Origin: Thiomonas sp. X19
GTDB taxonomy: Bacteria > Pseudomonadota > Gammaproteobacteria > Burkholderiales > Burkholderiaceae_C
Assembly (NCBI RefSeq): GCF_900089495.1
Contig: NZ_LT605203.1
Span: 62,001-126,000, forward strand
Direction of reading: 5' to 3'
Length of the DNA stretch: 64,000 bases
The notes under the pieces are model-generated. The model saw nothing but the letters and a program-made list of their open reading frames with translations. It was not told where the DNA came from and ran no database searches. The first letter of the stretch is position 1. Each line of letters begins with the position of its first letter. Positions 53,069-61,482 of the stretch are shown in pieces. Position numbers and translations under genes: made by a program.

Positions 53069-56000
53069 ATGACATCGAGCCAGACCCATCTTTGGGAGTC
53101 CATCGACAGCGCTGAAGAGACCGGGATCGGGGCTTATCACAGCAACCCACGCGCTGATCTGCTGAGTCTATTGCGGCAGCCACCACGCCGAGTCCTCGAC
53201 GTCGGCTGCGCATCCGGCGCGATGGGGGCTTGGCTCAAACGCCAATTTCCCAAAGTGGAACTCTGGGGCATCGAGGCCAACCCCCATGTCGCCCGCCAGG
53301 CGCAGGCGCACTACCACCGTGTCATGCCGGGCTTGCTGGAAGACGTCGATCTGGCGGCCCAGGGGCTGCAGGCCGCGAGCCTCGACACCCTGGTTCTGGC
53401 CGATGTCCTCGAACACATGCGCAACCCATGGCGCGCGCTGCACGCCCTGCGGCCCTGGCTGTCCGGTGACGCGCAGGTCCTGATCAGCCTTCCCAACGCC
53501 CGCAACCTCTGGCTGCTCAACGAGCTGGCCGAGGGCCGCCTGACCTACGAGCCATCCGGCATTCTCGACATCACCCATCTGCGGTTCTTCACCCGCGACG
53601 AGGGCCAGCGCATGCTGGAGCAGACGGGGTACACGGTCGAGGCCGTCAGCTACGGACCCGACAGCCGTTTTTTCCAGACCCCGCGCCCAGCCGCCTTCCC
53701 CGCCAACCTCGAAACCGAGCATCTGGTGCTCAAGAACGTCGATGCCGACGAGTACCAGCAACTCATCAGCCTGCAGATTTTTTATCGCGCCCGCTCGCAA
53801 CCCGCCGAATCCCGCGTGTTCATTCCCACCCGCGCAGCCATGCCGGCGTCCGCGGCCGGCCATGCCGAATCCCGCGTGTTGCGCGCCGGCCAGCAGCAAG
53901 GCACGGGAACGGCCGTCCTGCTGCACCTCTACTACCCCGAACTCTGGCCCGAATTCGCCCGGATGCTGGCCGCGCTGCCCGAGCCCAAGGATCTGTATAT
54001 CTCGCTCAGCGCGGGGCGTGAGGATGTTCTGGACGACATCGCACGCGACGCCCCGCAGGCTTTTGTTCTCAGCCACCCTAACCGGGGCCGCGACATCGCG
54101 CCGCGTCTGGCCTTGTTGCGCCATGCACGCACGAAGCGTTATGACCAGTTGCTGTTTCTTCACGGCAAAAAATCCCCCCATCTACGCGAAGTCCAGAACA
54201 TCCAGATCCCGTTCCTCCAGCATCGGGATGGTGATCGCTGGCGCCAGGAACTGATGGCCGCGTTGCTGGGAGCGCCGCTGCAGGTCCAGTCCGCTTTCGC
54301 GCGTAACCCCAGGCTTGGATTGATCGGGCCTTCGGGCTTCTGGCTCGGCCTGCGCGGCGACCCCAATCTGCCACGCCTGGCCGGGCTGACCCAACGCATG
54401 GGCATCGCCCCCGATGTCTCGCGCCATGGCTATTTCGCCGGGTCCATGTTCTGGTGCCGTCCTCAGGCGCTGGATCCCTTGCTGGCGCTGAATCTGAGCG
54501 AAGCCGATTTCGACGCGGAGGAAGGCCAGATCGATGCGACCTTGGCGCATGCCGTGGAGCGCTTGTTCGCGCTGAGCGCCGAGAAAGCCGGCTTTCAGAT
54601 TGCCGATACCGCCGGCAACATCCTGGCCGAACCTCCGCGGCCCATCCATCCCTGGCTGCCCGAAGGCCGCTGGCTGCCCCGGGAAAAGGACTGGGCGCTG
54701 CAGACCATCGGCGGCTGGGCCAGCGCCAAGCCGCCGCCGCGATTCGCCCTCGCCTTGCTCCCGCATGCCACCCAGCCTGCCCAGGCCACGGCCGCCAGCC
54801 TCGACGCGCAGTGGCTCGGCGCACAGGCTCTGAACCTTCCGCAAGCGGAATCGGCTGTTGCATTGCTGCATGCGGCCAACCAAGCGCTGAAAGACAACGG
54901 CGCGGATTGGCTTGGCCTGGTCGACGCCGGCGACCAACTCGCGCCCGACGCGCTGTTCCGCATAGCCCATGCCGTGCGCGAGCATCCGGAATGGCAACTG
55001 GTCTACACCGACGAGGACAACCTCACGCCCGACGGCCAGCATGTCAACCCGCATTGCAAGCCGGACTTCAATCTGGACTATCTGCGCAGCCTGCCCTACG
55101 TCGGCGGACTGATGCTGGTGCGGCGCGACCTGTTCGCGGCCCTGGGGGGATTCGACGCCGCGCACGAAGGCGCCGAGGACTACGACCTCGCGCTGCGCGC
55201 CTGGGAGCATCTGCACGCCACGGGGGCGGGGGATGCCGCGATTGGCCATGTGCCCGAGGTGCTGTACCACCGGCTGCAGGGTTCCGGGCACACGCGCAAA
55301 TCGGTCCCGGAGATTCTGGCTGCGGGCCAGGCTGCGCTGGAGCGGCATTTCCAGCGCCTGGGCATCGCCGCGACGGTCCAGCCCGGACCTTTCCCGCCCG
55401 CGTTCCGCGTCCACTGGCCCTTGCCCGAAGTCAAGCCGCTGGTGTCCATTCTGGTGCCGACGCGCGACCAGTTGCCCATGCTGCAGCGCTGCATCGAGTC
55501 CTTGATCGAGAAGACGCGCTGGCCGCGCTATGAAATCCTCATCATCGACAACGACAGCCAGGCTGACGATGCTTGCAAATACCTGGCCGCGATCGAGGCC
55601 AAGGAGGCCGAACTCGGCGACCGTCTGCGCGTGATCCGCCAGCCCGGTCCGTTCAATTTCTCGGCGATGAACAACACCGCGGCGCGTGCGGCGCGCGGCG
55701 ACTATCTGCTGCTGCTGAACAACGACACCGCGGTGCTGCACGAGGACTGGCTCGACGAGATGATGGGCCATGCCCTGCGCCCGGACGTGGGCATCGTCGG
55801 CGCCAAGCTGCTGTACCCGGACGGCAAGATCCAGCATGCCGGCGTCATCCTCGGCATGCGGGGCCCGGCCGAACATCCCTTCATCGCCCGCGCGCCCGAA
55901 GACCGCGGTTATTTCGGTCGCGCCCAATTGACGCAGAACTATTCCGCCGTCACAGGTGCATGCCTGCTCGTGCGCAAGAGCGTGTACGGGCAAGTTGGCG

Positions 56001-57385
56001 GACTGGACGAAAACGACTTCAAGGTGTCGTACAACGACATCGACCTGTGCCTGAAGGTGCGCGAAGCCGGCCTGCGCGTCGTCTGGACACCCTATGCCCT
56101 GCTGATGCACGAAGGCTCGGCGAGTCAGAAAGGCAAGGTGGAACAAGAGGCCCCCAGCCCGCCGCAAGCGGCGGTCGCCCCACGAGGGGGTGAGAAAACC
56201 TTGGGACGGCCCGGCGGTTTTCTCCAAGCCAAGAAGCCGGACGAGGCCAAGCTCAGGCGCTTTGCTGCCGAGAAGGATGCGATGTACGCCAAATGGCTGC
56301 CGAAGCTGGCGTTCGACCCGGCCTACAACCGCCACCTCAGCCTGGCCAGCACCGACTTTCTGCTGGAAGATCAGCCGCCCCTGAGCTGGGATCCGGCCTG
56401 GCACCCGCGTCCGCGCATCCTGGTACACCCCGCTGACCGCGAAGGTTGCGGCGAATATCGAATCATCGCGCCGATGCGTGCGCTCAACCGCGCTGGCGTC
56501 ACTCAGGGCTGGGAAACCATGCGCCTGTACGAGCCCGCGGAAATGGAGCGCATGCAGCCCGACAGCCTGGTGGTGCAACGCCAGATGGAATGGCCGCAGA
56601 TCGAGGCGCTGGAACGACACGCGCGCACCAGCAAGGCATTTCGCGTGTTCGAGATTGACGATCTCATCACCAATCTACCGCTCAAGAGCGTGCACAAAAG
56701 TAGCATCCATAAAGACATCGCCAAGCGCTTCCGCAAGGCCGCCGGCCTGTGCAACCGCTTGGTCGTGGCCACTGAGCCACTGGCGAAGGCCTATGCCGGG
56801 TTCAGTGACGAGGTGGTGGTCATGCCCAACTATCTGGAAGCCGCGCGCTGGGGTGCCCTGCAGCCGGTTCGCGCCGAGCGAGCCCGGCCGCGTGTGGGCT
56901 GGGCGGGCGGCATCGGGCACACCGGAGATTTGGAACTCATCGTCGATGTCGTGCGGGAAACAGCCGCCGAGGTGGACTGGGTGTTCTTCGGCCTGTGCCC
57001 GGAGGCACTCAAGCCGCTGGTGAAGGAATTTCACCCGGGCGTGCCGCTGGACCAGTACGCGGCCAAGCTCTCCAGCCTGGATCTGGACCTCGCTGTCGCT
57101 CCCCTTGAAGACAACGCGTTCAACGCAGCCAAGAGTCATTTGCGTCTTCTTGAATACGGCATCCTTGGCTATCCGGTGATCTGCTCGGATCTGCCGCCTT
57201 ATCAGGGGGATTTCCCGGTGACCCGCGTGGCCAATCGCTTCCGCGACTGGAGTCGCGCCCTGCGTGACGCCATCGCCGACCGCGCCGCATTGCGCGCCCA
57301 GGGCGACGCATTGCGCGCCAAGGTACTGGCCCATTGGATGATGGAAGACCACCTCGATGCCTGGCTCAAAACCTGGACGGCCTGA
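53069..57385 (+). CDS. Five-part methyltransferase/glycosyltransferase, probable flagellin glycosylation enzyme
   Basis: The 1438-residue protein is a chain of enzyme domains. Residues about 35-220 are a SAM methyltransferase (RVLDVGCASGAMGAWL, VLADVLEHMRNPW). Residues about 270-520 resemble RgpF rhamnan-synthesis proteins (SHPNRGRDIAPRLALLRHAR). About 560-770 is a GT2-like domain with YTDEDN. About 785-1025 is a full GT2 domain (VSILVPTRDQLPMLQRCIES, LLLNNDTAVLHEDWLDEMMG, GACLLVRKSVYGQVGGLDEN). About 1110-1438 is a GT4-like domain (GCGEYRIIAPMRAL, VGWAGGIGHTGDLELIVDVV, LRLLEYGILGYPVICSDL). Between the last two lies an in-frame copy of a dispersed repeat (about 1027-1052). It follows flgL by 4 bases, and fliC has a Ser/Thr-rich variable region, so filament glycosylation is the natural guess; LPS or capsule sugar synthesis is the alternative. 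Confidence 0.8.
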   Translation: MTSSQTHLWESIDSAEETGIGAYHSNPRADLLSLLRQPPRRVLDVGCASGAMGAWLKRQFPKVELWGIEANPHVARQAQAHYHRVMPGLLEDVDLAAQGLQAASLDTLVLADVLEHMRNPWRALHALRPWLSGDAQVLISLPNARNLWLLNELAEGRLTYEPSGILDITHLRFFTRDEGQRMLEQTGYTVEAVSYGPDSRFFQTPRPAAFPANLETEHLVLKNVDADEYQQLISLQIFYRARSQPAESRVFIPTRAAMPASAAGHAESRVLRAGQQQGTGTAVLLHLYYPELWPEFARMLAALPEPKDLYISLSAGREDVLDDIARDAPQAFVLSHPNRGRDIAPRLALLRHARTKRYDQLLFLHGKKSPHLREVQNIQIPFLQHRDGDRWRQELMAALLGAPLQVQSAFARNPRLGLIGPSGFWLGLRGDPNLPRLAGLTQRMGIAPDVSRHGYFAGSMFWCRPQALDPLLALNLSEADFDAEEGQIDATLAHAVERLFALSAEKAGFQIADTAGNILAEPPRPIHPWLPEGRWLPREKDWALQTIGGWASAKPPPRFALALLPHATQPAQATAASLDAQWLGAQALNLPQAESAVALLHAANQALKDNGADWLGLVDAGDQLAPDALFRIAHAVREHPEWQLVYTDEDNLTPDGQHVNPHCKPDFNLDYLRSLPYVGGLMLVRRDLFAALGGFDAAHEGAEDYDLALRAWEHLHATGAGDAAIGHVPEVLYHRLQGSGHTRKSVPEILAAGQAALERHFQRLGIAATVQPGPFPPAFRVHWPLPEVKPLVSILVPTRDQLPMLQRCIESLIEKTRWPRYEILIIDNDSQADDACKYLAAIEAKEAELGDRLRVIRQPGPFNFSAMNNTAARAARGDYLLLLNNDTAVLHEDWLDEMMGHALRPDVGIVGAKLLYPDGKIQHAGVILGMRGPAEHPFIARAPEDRGYFGRAQLTQNYSAVTGACLLVRKSVYGQVGGLDENDFKVSYNDIDLCLKVREAGLRVVWTPYALLMHEGSASQKGKVEQEAPSPPQAAVAPRGGEKTLGRPGGFLQAKKPDEAKLRRFAAEKDAMYAKWLPKLAFDPAYNRHLSLASTDFLLEDQPPLSWDPAWHPRPRILVHPADREGCGEYRIIAPMRALNRAGVTQGWETMRLYEPAEMERMQPDSLVVQRQMEWPQIEALERHARTSKAFRVFEIDDLITNLPLKSVHKSSIHKDIAKRFRKAAGLCNRLVVATEPLAKAYAGFSDEVVVMPNYLEAARWGALQPVRAERARPRVGWAGGIGHTGDLELIVDVVRETAAEVDWVFFGLCPEALKPLVKEFHPGVPLDQYAAKLSSLDLDLAVAPLEDNAFNAAKSHLRLLEYGILGYPVICSDLPPYQGDFPVTRVANRFRDWSRALRDAIADRAALRAQGDALRAKVLAHWMMEDHLDAWLKTWTA
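56149..56226 (+). repeat. Dispersed G/C-rich repeat, copy 2, in-frame within the glycosyltransferase
   Basis: GGCCCCCAGCCC, then a GCCGC..GCGGC palindrome, CACGAGGGGGTGAGAAAACC, a G/C block and GGTTTTCTCCAAGCC. The same order of blocks occurs on the minus strand at 1256-1352. Here the insert keeps the reading frame and encodes a basic/Pro/Gly linker (PSPPQAAVAPRGGEKTLGRP) between the GT2 and GT4 domains. Confidence 0.75.
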
Positions 57386-57495
57386 GCCCACGAACACCCG
57401 CTCGAGTCTGGCCACTGCGGCGGTGCTGCGGGCTGATAGCATCGAAACCGAACTGAAACTTCCTCACATCGCCAGCATCCCAGCACCATTTCAGC

Positions 57496-58800
57496 ATGCA
57501 GACCCCCGCCGAATCATCTGCCCAATCGACATCGCCAAGCCTCGTCAGCGAGCAGGCTGCTGTCAGTAACGACGATAGTTACACCTATATCGCACGCCAG
57601 CCGATCGTCGACCGGCAGCAGCACATCACAGGTTACGAGTTACTGTCGCGCGCCACGGCCACCAGTACGGAGGCGCCCGCCACCCACACGCGCGCTTCCG
57701 ACACCGCTTTCCTGTTCAACGCGCTGTCGAACATCTCTTCGGAAAATCTGTTTGGCGACAAGCTGGCCTTCATCAACGTGCGGCTGGATGACTTGAGCGG
57801 TGAGCATTTCGACATCGTGCATCCTGAACGCATCGTGCTTGAGTTGCCGCGCGCCACGAGTGATGATGCGCAGCTCATTGCCGAGGCGCTGCCCCGTATG
57901 CTGGCGCTACGCGAACGTGGTTTTCGGTTGGCAGCGGGAACTTTTGCGGCAACGGCCCCCTATGCGGCATGGCTACCGACGCTGAGCTTCCTGGAGGTGG
58001 ATGTGCGAGCACTGCCGGTCGGCGTCGTTCCTGCACTGATGCGCAAGGTCGAGCACCTGCGCAACCTCAAGCTCATTGCCGAGAAAGTGGAAACGGTTCA
58101 GGCTTTCCGTGAATTCTTCGACGCGGGCTTCCATTTGTTCCAGGGCTATTACTTCGCCCGACCACAGACCGTGAGCGCCAAGGTCTTTAACCCGGCCTAC
58201 TCCACGGTCCTGCAGCTCATCAACCTGGTCAACAAGCAAGCCGAGATTCCGCGCATCGAAGAAGTGCTCAAGCGCGACCCGGCTCTGTCGTTCAAGCTGC
58301 TGCGCTACATCAACTCATCGGGATTTGGGCTGATGTCGGAAATCACCTCGTTCCGCCATGCTGTGATGATCCTGGGCTATAAGAAGCTGTTCCGCTGGCT
58401 GGTGCTGTTGATGGCGACAACCCCGGGCAACAGCGCCGCATCCGCCATCGCAGGCAACGCCATCACACGCGGCCGCATGATGGAGCTTCTGGTGCAAGGC
58501 TCCCTTTCGGCGGAAGATGTCGACAACGCATTTGTCGTTGGCGTGTTCTCCATGCTCGACGTCATGCTCGGCGTGCCGTTGGACAAGGCACTCGAGGAAA
58601 TTTCCCTGTCCGAGTCCATCACCATGGCCCTGAAGCGTCATCATGGCATTTTCGGGCCATACCTGCAGATTGTCGAAGCCTGCGAACAACAGAACTGGAT
58701 GGATGTCGATCTTCACATCAGCTTGTTGGGTCTGAGCCGCCAGCGCGTCACCTCTTCTCACCTGGAAGCTCTGGCCTGGTCTGACAGCCTGGGAATCTAG
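57496..58800 (+). CDS. Degenerate EAL-HDOD signalling protein
   Basis: The 434-residue protein has an EAL-like domain at about 28-220 beginning YIARQPIVDRQQHITGYELL, where the EAL triplet is ELL and most catalytic acidic residues are missing, so it is unlikely to hydrolyse c-di-GMP. Residues about 225-420 are an HDOD domain: IPRIEEVLKRDPALSFKLLR, YINSSGFGLMSEITSFRHAV, MILGYKKLFRWLVLLMATTP. This is the YuxH/CdgJ-like family, whose members affect motility in several bacteria. It follows the glycosyltransferase by 110 bases. Its TAG stop overlaps the first base of a MITE-like element. Confidence 0.85.
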   Translation: MQTPAESSAQSTSPSLVSEQAAVSNDDSYTYIARQPIVDRQQHITGYELLSRATATSTEAPATHTRASDTAFLFNALSNISSENLFGDKLAFINVRLDDLSGEHFDIVHPERIVLELPRATSDDAQLIAEALPRMLALRERGFRLAAGTFAATAPYAAWLPTLSFLEVDVRALPVGVVPALMRKVEHLRNLKLIAEKVETVQAFREFFDAGFHLFQGYYFARPQTVSAKVFNPAYSTVLQLINLVNKQAEIPRIEEVLKRDPALSFKLLRYINSSGFGLMSEITSFRHAVMILGYKKLFRWLVLLMATTPGNSAASAIAGNAITRGRMMELLVQGSLSAEDVDNAFVVGVFSMLDVMLGVPLDKALEEISLSESITMALKRHHGIFGPYLQIVEACEQQNWMDVDLHISLLGLSRQRVTSSHLEALAWSDSLGI

Positions 58801-58930
58801 GGCCTGTTAACGCTATTTCTCCACCTGCGACGGGGGACTGGGCAGATGCAGTGCAAGGCGCAAGCCGCAATGCGCTGCCCAGCCCCCCGTCTGGGGGCAA
58901 CGCAGGTGGAGAAATAGCGTGAACAGACCC
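58800..58930. mobile_element. MITE-like palindromic element flanked by TA
   Basis: The 30-base ends GGGCCTGTTAACGCTATTTC... (58800-58829) and its complement at 58901-58930 differ at only two positions. Inside is a second inverted repeat around GACGGGGGACTGGGCAG and its complement. TA dinucleotides flank both sides (58798-58799 and 58931-58932), as expected for a TA target duplication. The element is about 131 bases with no coding capacity. It supplies the G of the TAG stop of the upstream gene; removing it with one TA would leave TAA, also a stop. The mobilising transposase is not in the window. Confidence 0.75.
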
Positions 58931-58953
58931 TAAACCCATTCCCAAGTACGAAG

Positions 58954-59694
58954 ATGCGTGAAGTTGCCAACAAGCTGTTCAAAGACGAGTTCCGTCTGAC
59001 CACGCACCAGAAAGCCGAACATGTTCTGGGCAAGATTGCCCGAACCCGCGAAGCACTGGCCGTGATTCCGAGCGAACACGCCGAGGAGTTCACCTCGCTG
59101 CTGCTGCACCTCGACCGGAAGAATGAAGAACTCATCATTGACGAGCTCAACCCCGCGCACGGCAGCAGGCGCGTGGCTGAAGGTCAGCCCTTTTTCTGCC
59201 TGGGACGCTCGGATGGGGTTTACGTCGGATTTCAGAGTCACTTGATTCAGGCCGTCGACTGGGAAGGCTATGGTGCGCTACGCATCGCCTACCCCGAAAC
59301 CACCTATTACCTGCAGCGACGCGGCCACTACCGTGTGTTGGTGAATGCTGGCGATGCCGGACAGGTTGAATTGCAACGCCGCGGCGCCCGCCCCGTCCGG
59401 GGGCAATGTCACGATCTCAGTGGCAGTGGCATGCGCATCCTGCTCACCTCACCCACGGATTTCGCGCTGACCCAAGGCGAATACATTCCTCTGGTGCGCT
59501 TCGACCTGGACGGTGTGGAGCTGGCCAGCGAGGCGCAAGTCCGATTCGTTGGCGCCATCCGCAGCAACAAGGTGAGACAGCCGGTGCGCCCCGTCGGCAT
59601 CCAGTTCCTGAACATGACCCCAGCGTTCGAACAGCGCATCATGAACTATGTGCAGCACCGCGACCGCCAACTGCTACGGGAAGGTAGAACCTGA
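58954..59694 (+). CDS. ycgR: YcgR-like flagellar brake, PilZ protein
   Basis: The 246-residue protein has the YcgR N-terminal domain (about 1-115, with EEFTSLLLHLDRKNEELIID) and a C-terminal PilZ domain with both c-di-GMP motifs: R123-GHY-R127 in LQRRGHYRVLV and D154-L-S-GS-G in CHDLSGSGMRI. When it binds c-di-GMP, YcgR slows the motor by acting on MotA or FliG. The motor genes motAB are 2 kb away. Its start lies 23 bases after the MITE-like element, so that element now forms its upstream region. Its 3' end overlaps the fliW 3' end by 21 bases, tail to tail. Confidence 0.93.
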   Translation: MREVANKLFKDEFRLTTHQKAEHVLGKIARTREALAVIPSEHAEEFTSLLLHLDRKNEELIIDELNPAHGSRRVAEGQPFFCLGRSDGVYVGFQSHLIQAVDWEGYGALRIAYPETTYYLQRRGHYRVLVNAGDAGQVELQRRGARPVRGQCHDLSGSGMRILLTSPTDFALTQGEYIPLVRFDLDGVELASEAQVRFVGAIRSNKVRQPVRPVGIQFLNMTPAFEQRIMNYVQHRDRQLLREGRT

Positions 59695-60273
59695 TTCACG
59701 TCCGACTTCCCCAGTGCCAACCCCGGCAGCAGCAGGCTCGGCCAGGCACTGCACCTGCACGATACGGGGTTGCATGGTGGCATCCGGCCATGCGCTGGAC
59801 GCCCCCGTCCACAGGCCCTCTCCTAGCACTTGTTCCGGCTCGTACACATATTGCACGAACCTGGCATGCGCCACGTCGAACAAAAGTGGCGCCAAGCGAT
59901 GCACGCGCAGTGCATCGCCCGGTCTGTGCGGCAGGATGACGAGCACGCTTGGCGGCGCATCGAACCCGGCCAGATCGGCATCAGTCGGGGGTTGAAAACT
60001 CAGGCCAAAGCAGGATGCATCCACGATCAGGAAGGCCAGTTCGAGTGCTTCCAGCGACTGCAGCCAGATGAATGGCCCCTGCCCCGCCTGCCGTAACAAC
60101 GCGAACTCGCGCAAGGCCTCGAAACCCGGCATGGGCTGGGCGCAAACCCAGCGTTGCTCGGGGGCAATGTCCTGCGGGCCGAATCGGGTGGAGCAAATCG
60201 TCACGTCAATGGTCTCGGAATGGTCGCCGTAGGGCTGCTCAACGCGGCGTCTTGGTGCCTTCCAGCCAGGCAT
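59674..60273 (-). CDS. fliW: Flagellar assembly factor FliW
   Basis: The FliW core is clear: TICSTRFGPQDIAPEQRW, PMPGFEALREFALLRQAGQG, PFIWLQSLEALELAFLIVDA and VLVILPHR. FliW binds flagellin or CsrA in turn: when flagellin is exported, free FliW sequesters CsrA and relieves repression of the flagellin mRNA. The ATG at 60273 (199 residues) overlaps csrA by 35 bases; a GTG at 60204 is an alternative start nearer the conserved core. A C-terminal extension of about 30 residues is variable. FliW is common in Gram-positives and Epsilonproteobacteria but uncommon in betaproteobacteria. Confidence 0.88.
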   Translation of the reverse strand: MPGWKAPRRRVEQPYGDHSETIDVTICSTRFGPQDIAPEQRWVCAQPMPGFEALREFALLRQAGQGPFIWLQSLEALELAFLIVDASCFGLSFQPPTDADLAGFDAPPSVLVILPHRPGDALRVHRLAPLLFDVAHARFVQYVYEPEQVLGEGLWTGASSAWPDATMQPRIVQVQCLAEPAAAGVGTGEVGRESGSTFP

Positions 60274-60472
60274 CGAGCGTACCCTGGTCCGGAGCCTGCG
60301 CCTGCTGATTAAGATCGCTGACCAAGGTGTAGAGCTCTTCGCGCAGGATGCGCAATTGTTTCGGCCCTTCGATGCCCAACCTCACCTTGCCGCCGCCAAC
60401 ATGGACAACGACGATACGGACGTCCTGCCCGATGCGGATCGCTTCGCCGGCATGACGACTGAGAATGAGCAT
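60239..60472 (-). CDS. csrA: Carbon storage regulator CsrA
   Basis: The 77-residue protein starts MLILSRHAGEAIRIGQDVRI and has the RNA-binding residues R6 and R44 (LRILREELYTL) of CsrA. It carries a C-terminal tail of about 16 residues beyond the 61-residue E. coli protein (APDQGTLDAWLEGTKTPR); longer tails are seen in CsrA proteins that bind FliW, for example in Bacillus. It binds GGA motifs in mRNA leaders, and the fliC leader has two (35910-35962). It is encoded between flgN and fliW. Confidence 0.95.
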   Translation of the reverse strand: MLILSRHAGEAIRIGQDVRIVVVHVGGGKVRLGIEGPKQLRILREELYTLVSDLNQQAQAPDQGTLDAWLEGTKTPR

Positions 60473-60487
60473 GCTGGCTAGCAGCCG

Positions 60488-60952
60488 TCAGGCGCTGGCC
60501 AAGGTCTTGCTGGCCTGATGACCGCCAAGCGCCTGACCATATGGCCCATACACGCCCGCAGCCTCGGCGGCGGGAATGCCACGCAAAATATCGAGCGCGC
60601 CCCGAGTGTTGCGGATAAGCGCGGAAACGACCAGTCCATTACGCTGGTTAGCCGCCGTCACGGCCTGGGCCAGCTCCCGGATTTTGCGGGATCGGGCGGC
60701 ATGGTCCAACGCCATGGGTGCTGGGGGATCGTGTAACAGCCCCGACCCAGCTTCATCTGCGCATCGCGCTCTCGCCAGTTCAAGCTGTTCCAGTTCGCCG
60801 CAAATGGCCAGCTTGCGTGCGGCCAGAGCCGGAAGCTCGGTCGTATTTCCGGCGAGCATGGCCTCCAGCTCAGCTTGCAAAACCTGACCAATGTTTTCAA
60901 GCAACCGATATTGCGATTGCAAGATGGAATCGAGTTGTTCACGCTGCATCAT
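60488..60952 (-). CDS. flgN: Flagellar export chaperone FlgN
   Basis: The 154-residue helical protein starts at 60952 (ATGATG). LDSILQSQYRLLENIGQVLQ then AELEAMLAGNTTELPALAAR and KLAICGELEQLELARARC are the N-terminal helices; NRNGLVVSALIRN-like ANQRNGLVVSALIRNTRGAL and GVYGPYGQALGG are the FlgN C-terminal motifs. FlgN escorts FlgK and FlgL to the export gate. It is 68 bases after flgM and 16 bases before csrA. Confidence 0.9.
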   Translation of the reverse strand: MMQREQLDSILQSQYRLLENIGQVLQAELEAMLAGNTTELPALAARKLAICGELEQLELARARCADEAGSGLLHDPPAPMALDHAARSRKIRELAQAVTAANQRNGLVVSALIRNTRGALDILRGIPAAEAAGVYGPYGQALGGHQASKTLASA

Positions 60953-61019
60953 GGCCGTGCCTGTGGCTGGACTTCTGGCTGCAGCATACCTGCTCACAGT
61001 GGGGAGGCGATTGGATGAT

Positions 61020-61346
61020 TTATTGGCCCGTGGCCTTTTGCAGCGCCTGACTATCGCGCAACAGTCCCTGGGCAATTTTCTGGGTATTGACCGTGTACTG
61101 GCCCGAGGCAACGGCCGCTTTCAGTTCGGAGATGCGCTGGTCTGAAGCGCCTGCGACCGGGGCCGAAGAGGCGGTATTGAGCAAGCGGGCAGAGTTCGAG
61201 ATCGAAACCATATCGCCTCCGGCCGAGACCCCAGCCGCACTGGCGCCCGACGACTTGGCGGCGTCGTTGCCATGTTTGGTGCCAAGTTCGACCTTCCGCG
61301 TGCTTCCACTCGTCGGGCTCGTGATGGAATTCTGGATGGGATTCAT
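61020..61346 (-). CDS. flgM: Anti-sigma-28 factor FlgM
   Basis: The 108-residue protein starts at the ATG at 61346, 10 bases after AGGAG. The C-terminal sigma-28-binding part is recognisable: MVSISNSARLLNTASSAPVA, QRISELKAAVASGQYTVNTQ and KIAQGLLRDSQAL. FlgM holds FliA inactive until it is exported through the finished hook. It follows a sigma-28 promoter at 61372-61398, giving the usual feedback. It leads the flgM-flgN-csrA-fliW operon. Confidence 0.92.
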   Translation of the reverse strand: MNPIQNSITSPTSGSTRKVELGTKHGNDAAKSSGASAAGVSAGGDMVSISNSARLLNTASSAPVAGASDQRISELKAAVASGQYTVNTQKIAQGLLRDSQALQKATGQ

Positions 61347-61371
61347 CGCTGACATACTCCTAGTATCCGAT

Positions 61372-61398
61372 CTGACGACACAATCTGGCAGGACTTGA
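61372..61398 (-). promoter_or_regulatory. Sigma-28 promoter of flgM
   Basis: TCAAGTCC and GTCGTCAG are 11 bases apart on the minus strand, the same geometry as at fliC and fliD. Start expected near 61365, about 19 bases before flgM. Confidence 0.65.
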
Positions 61399-61482
61399 AC
61401 ATAAAGTACATGGCAGGCCGCGCACCGGGCTTCCAGCCGCCGCGGGCGGTGGTGCGGCAATCGCGCCCTGCAAAGCCGGCAA

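Noticed and set aside
53804..53880. Short duplicated segment (GCCGAATCCCGCGTGTT twice) in the glycosyltransferase
   Set aside because: Only 17 bases, about 60 bases apart, encoding AESRV twice; likely a minor local duplication in a linker.
54182..56620. Minus-strand open frame of 812 codons
   Set aside because: Antisense shadow of the glycosyltransferase, which has clear catalytic motifs on the plus strand.
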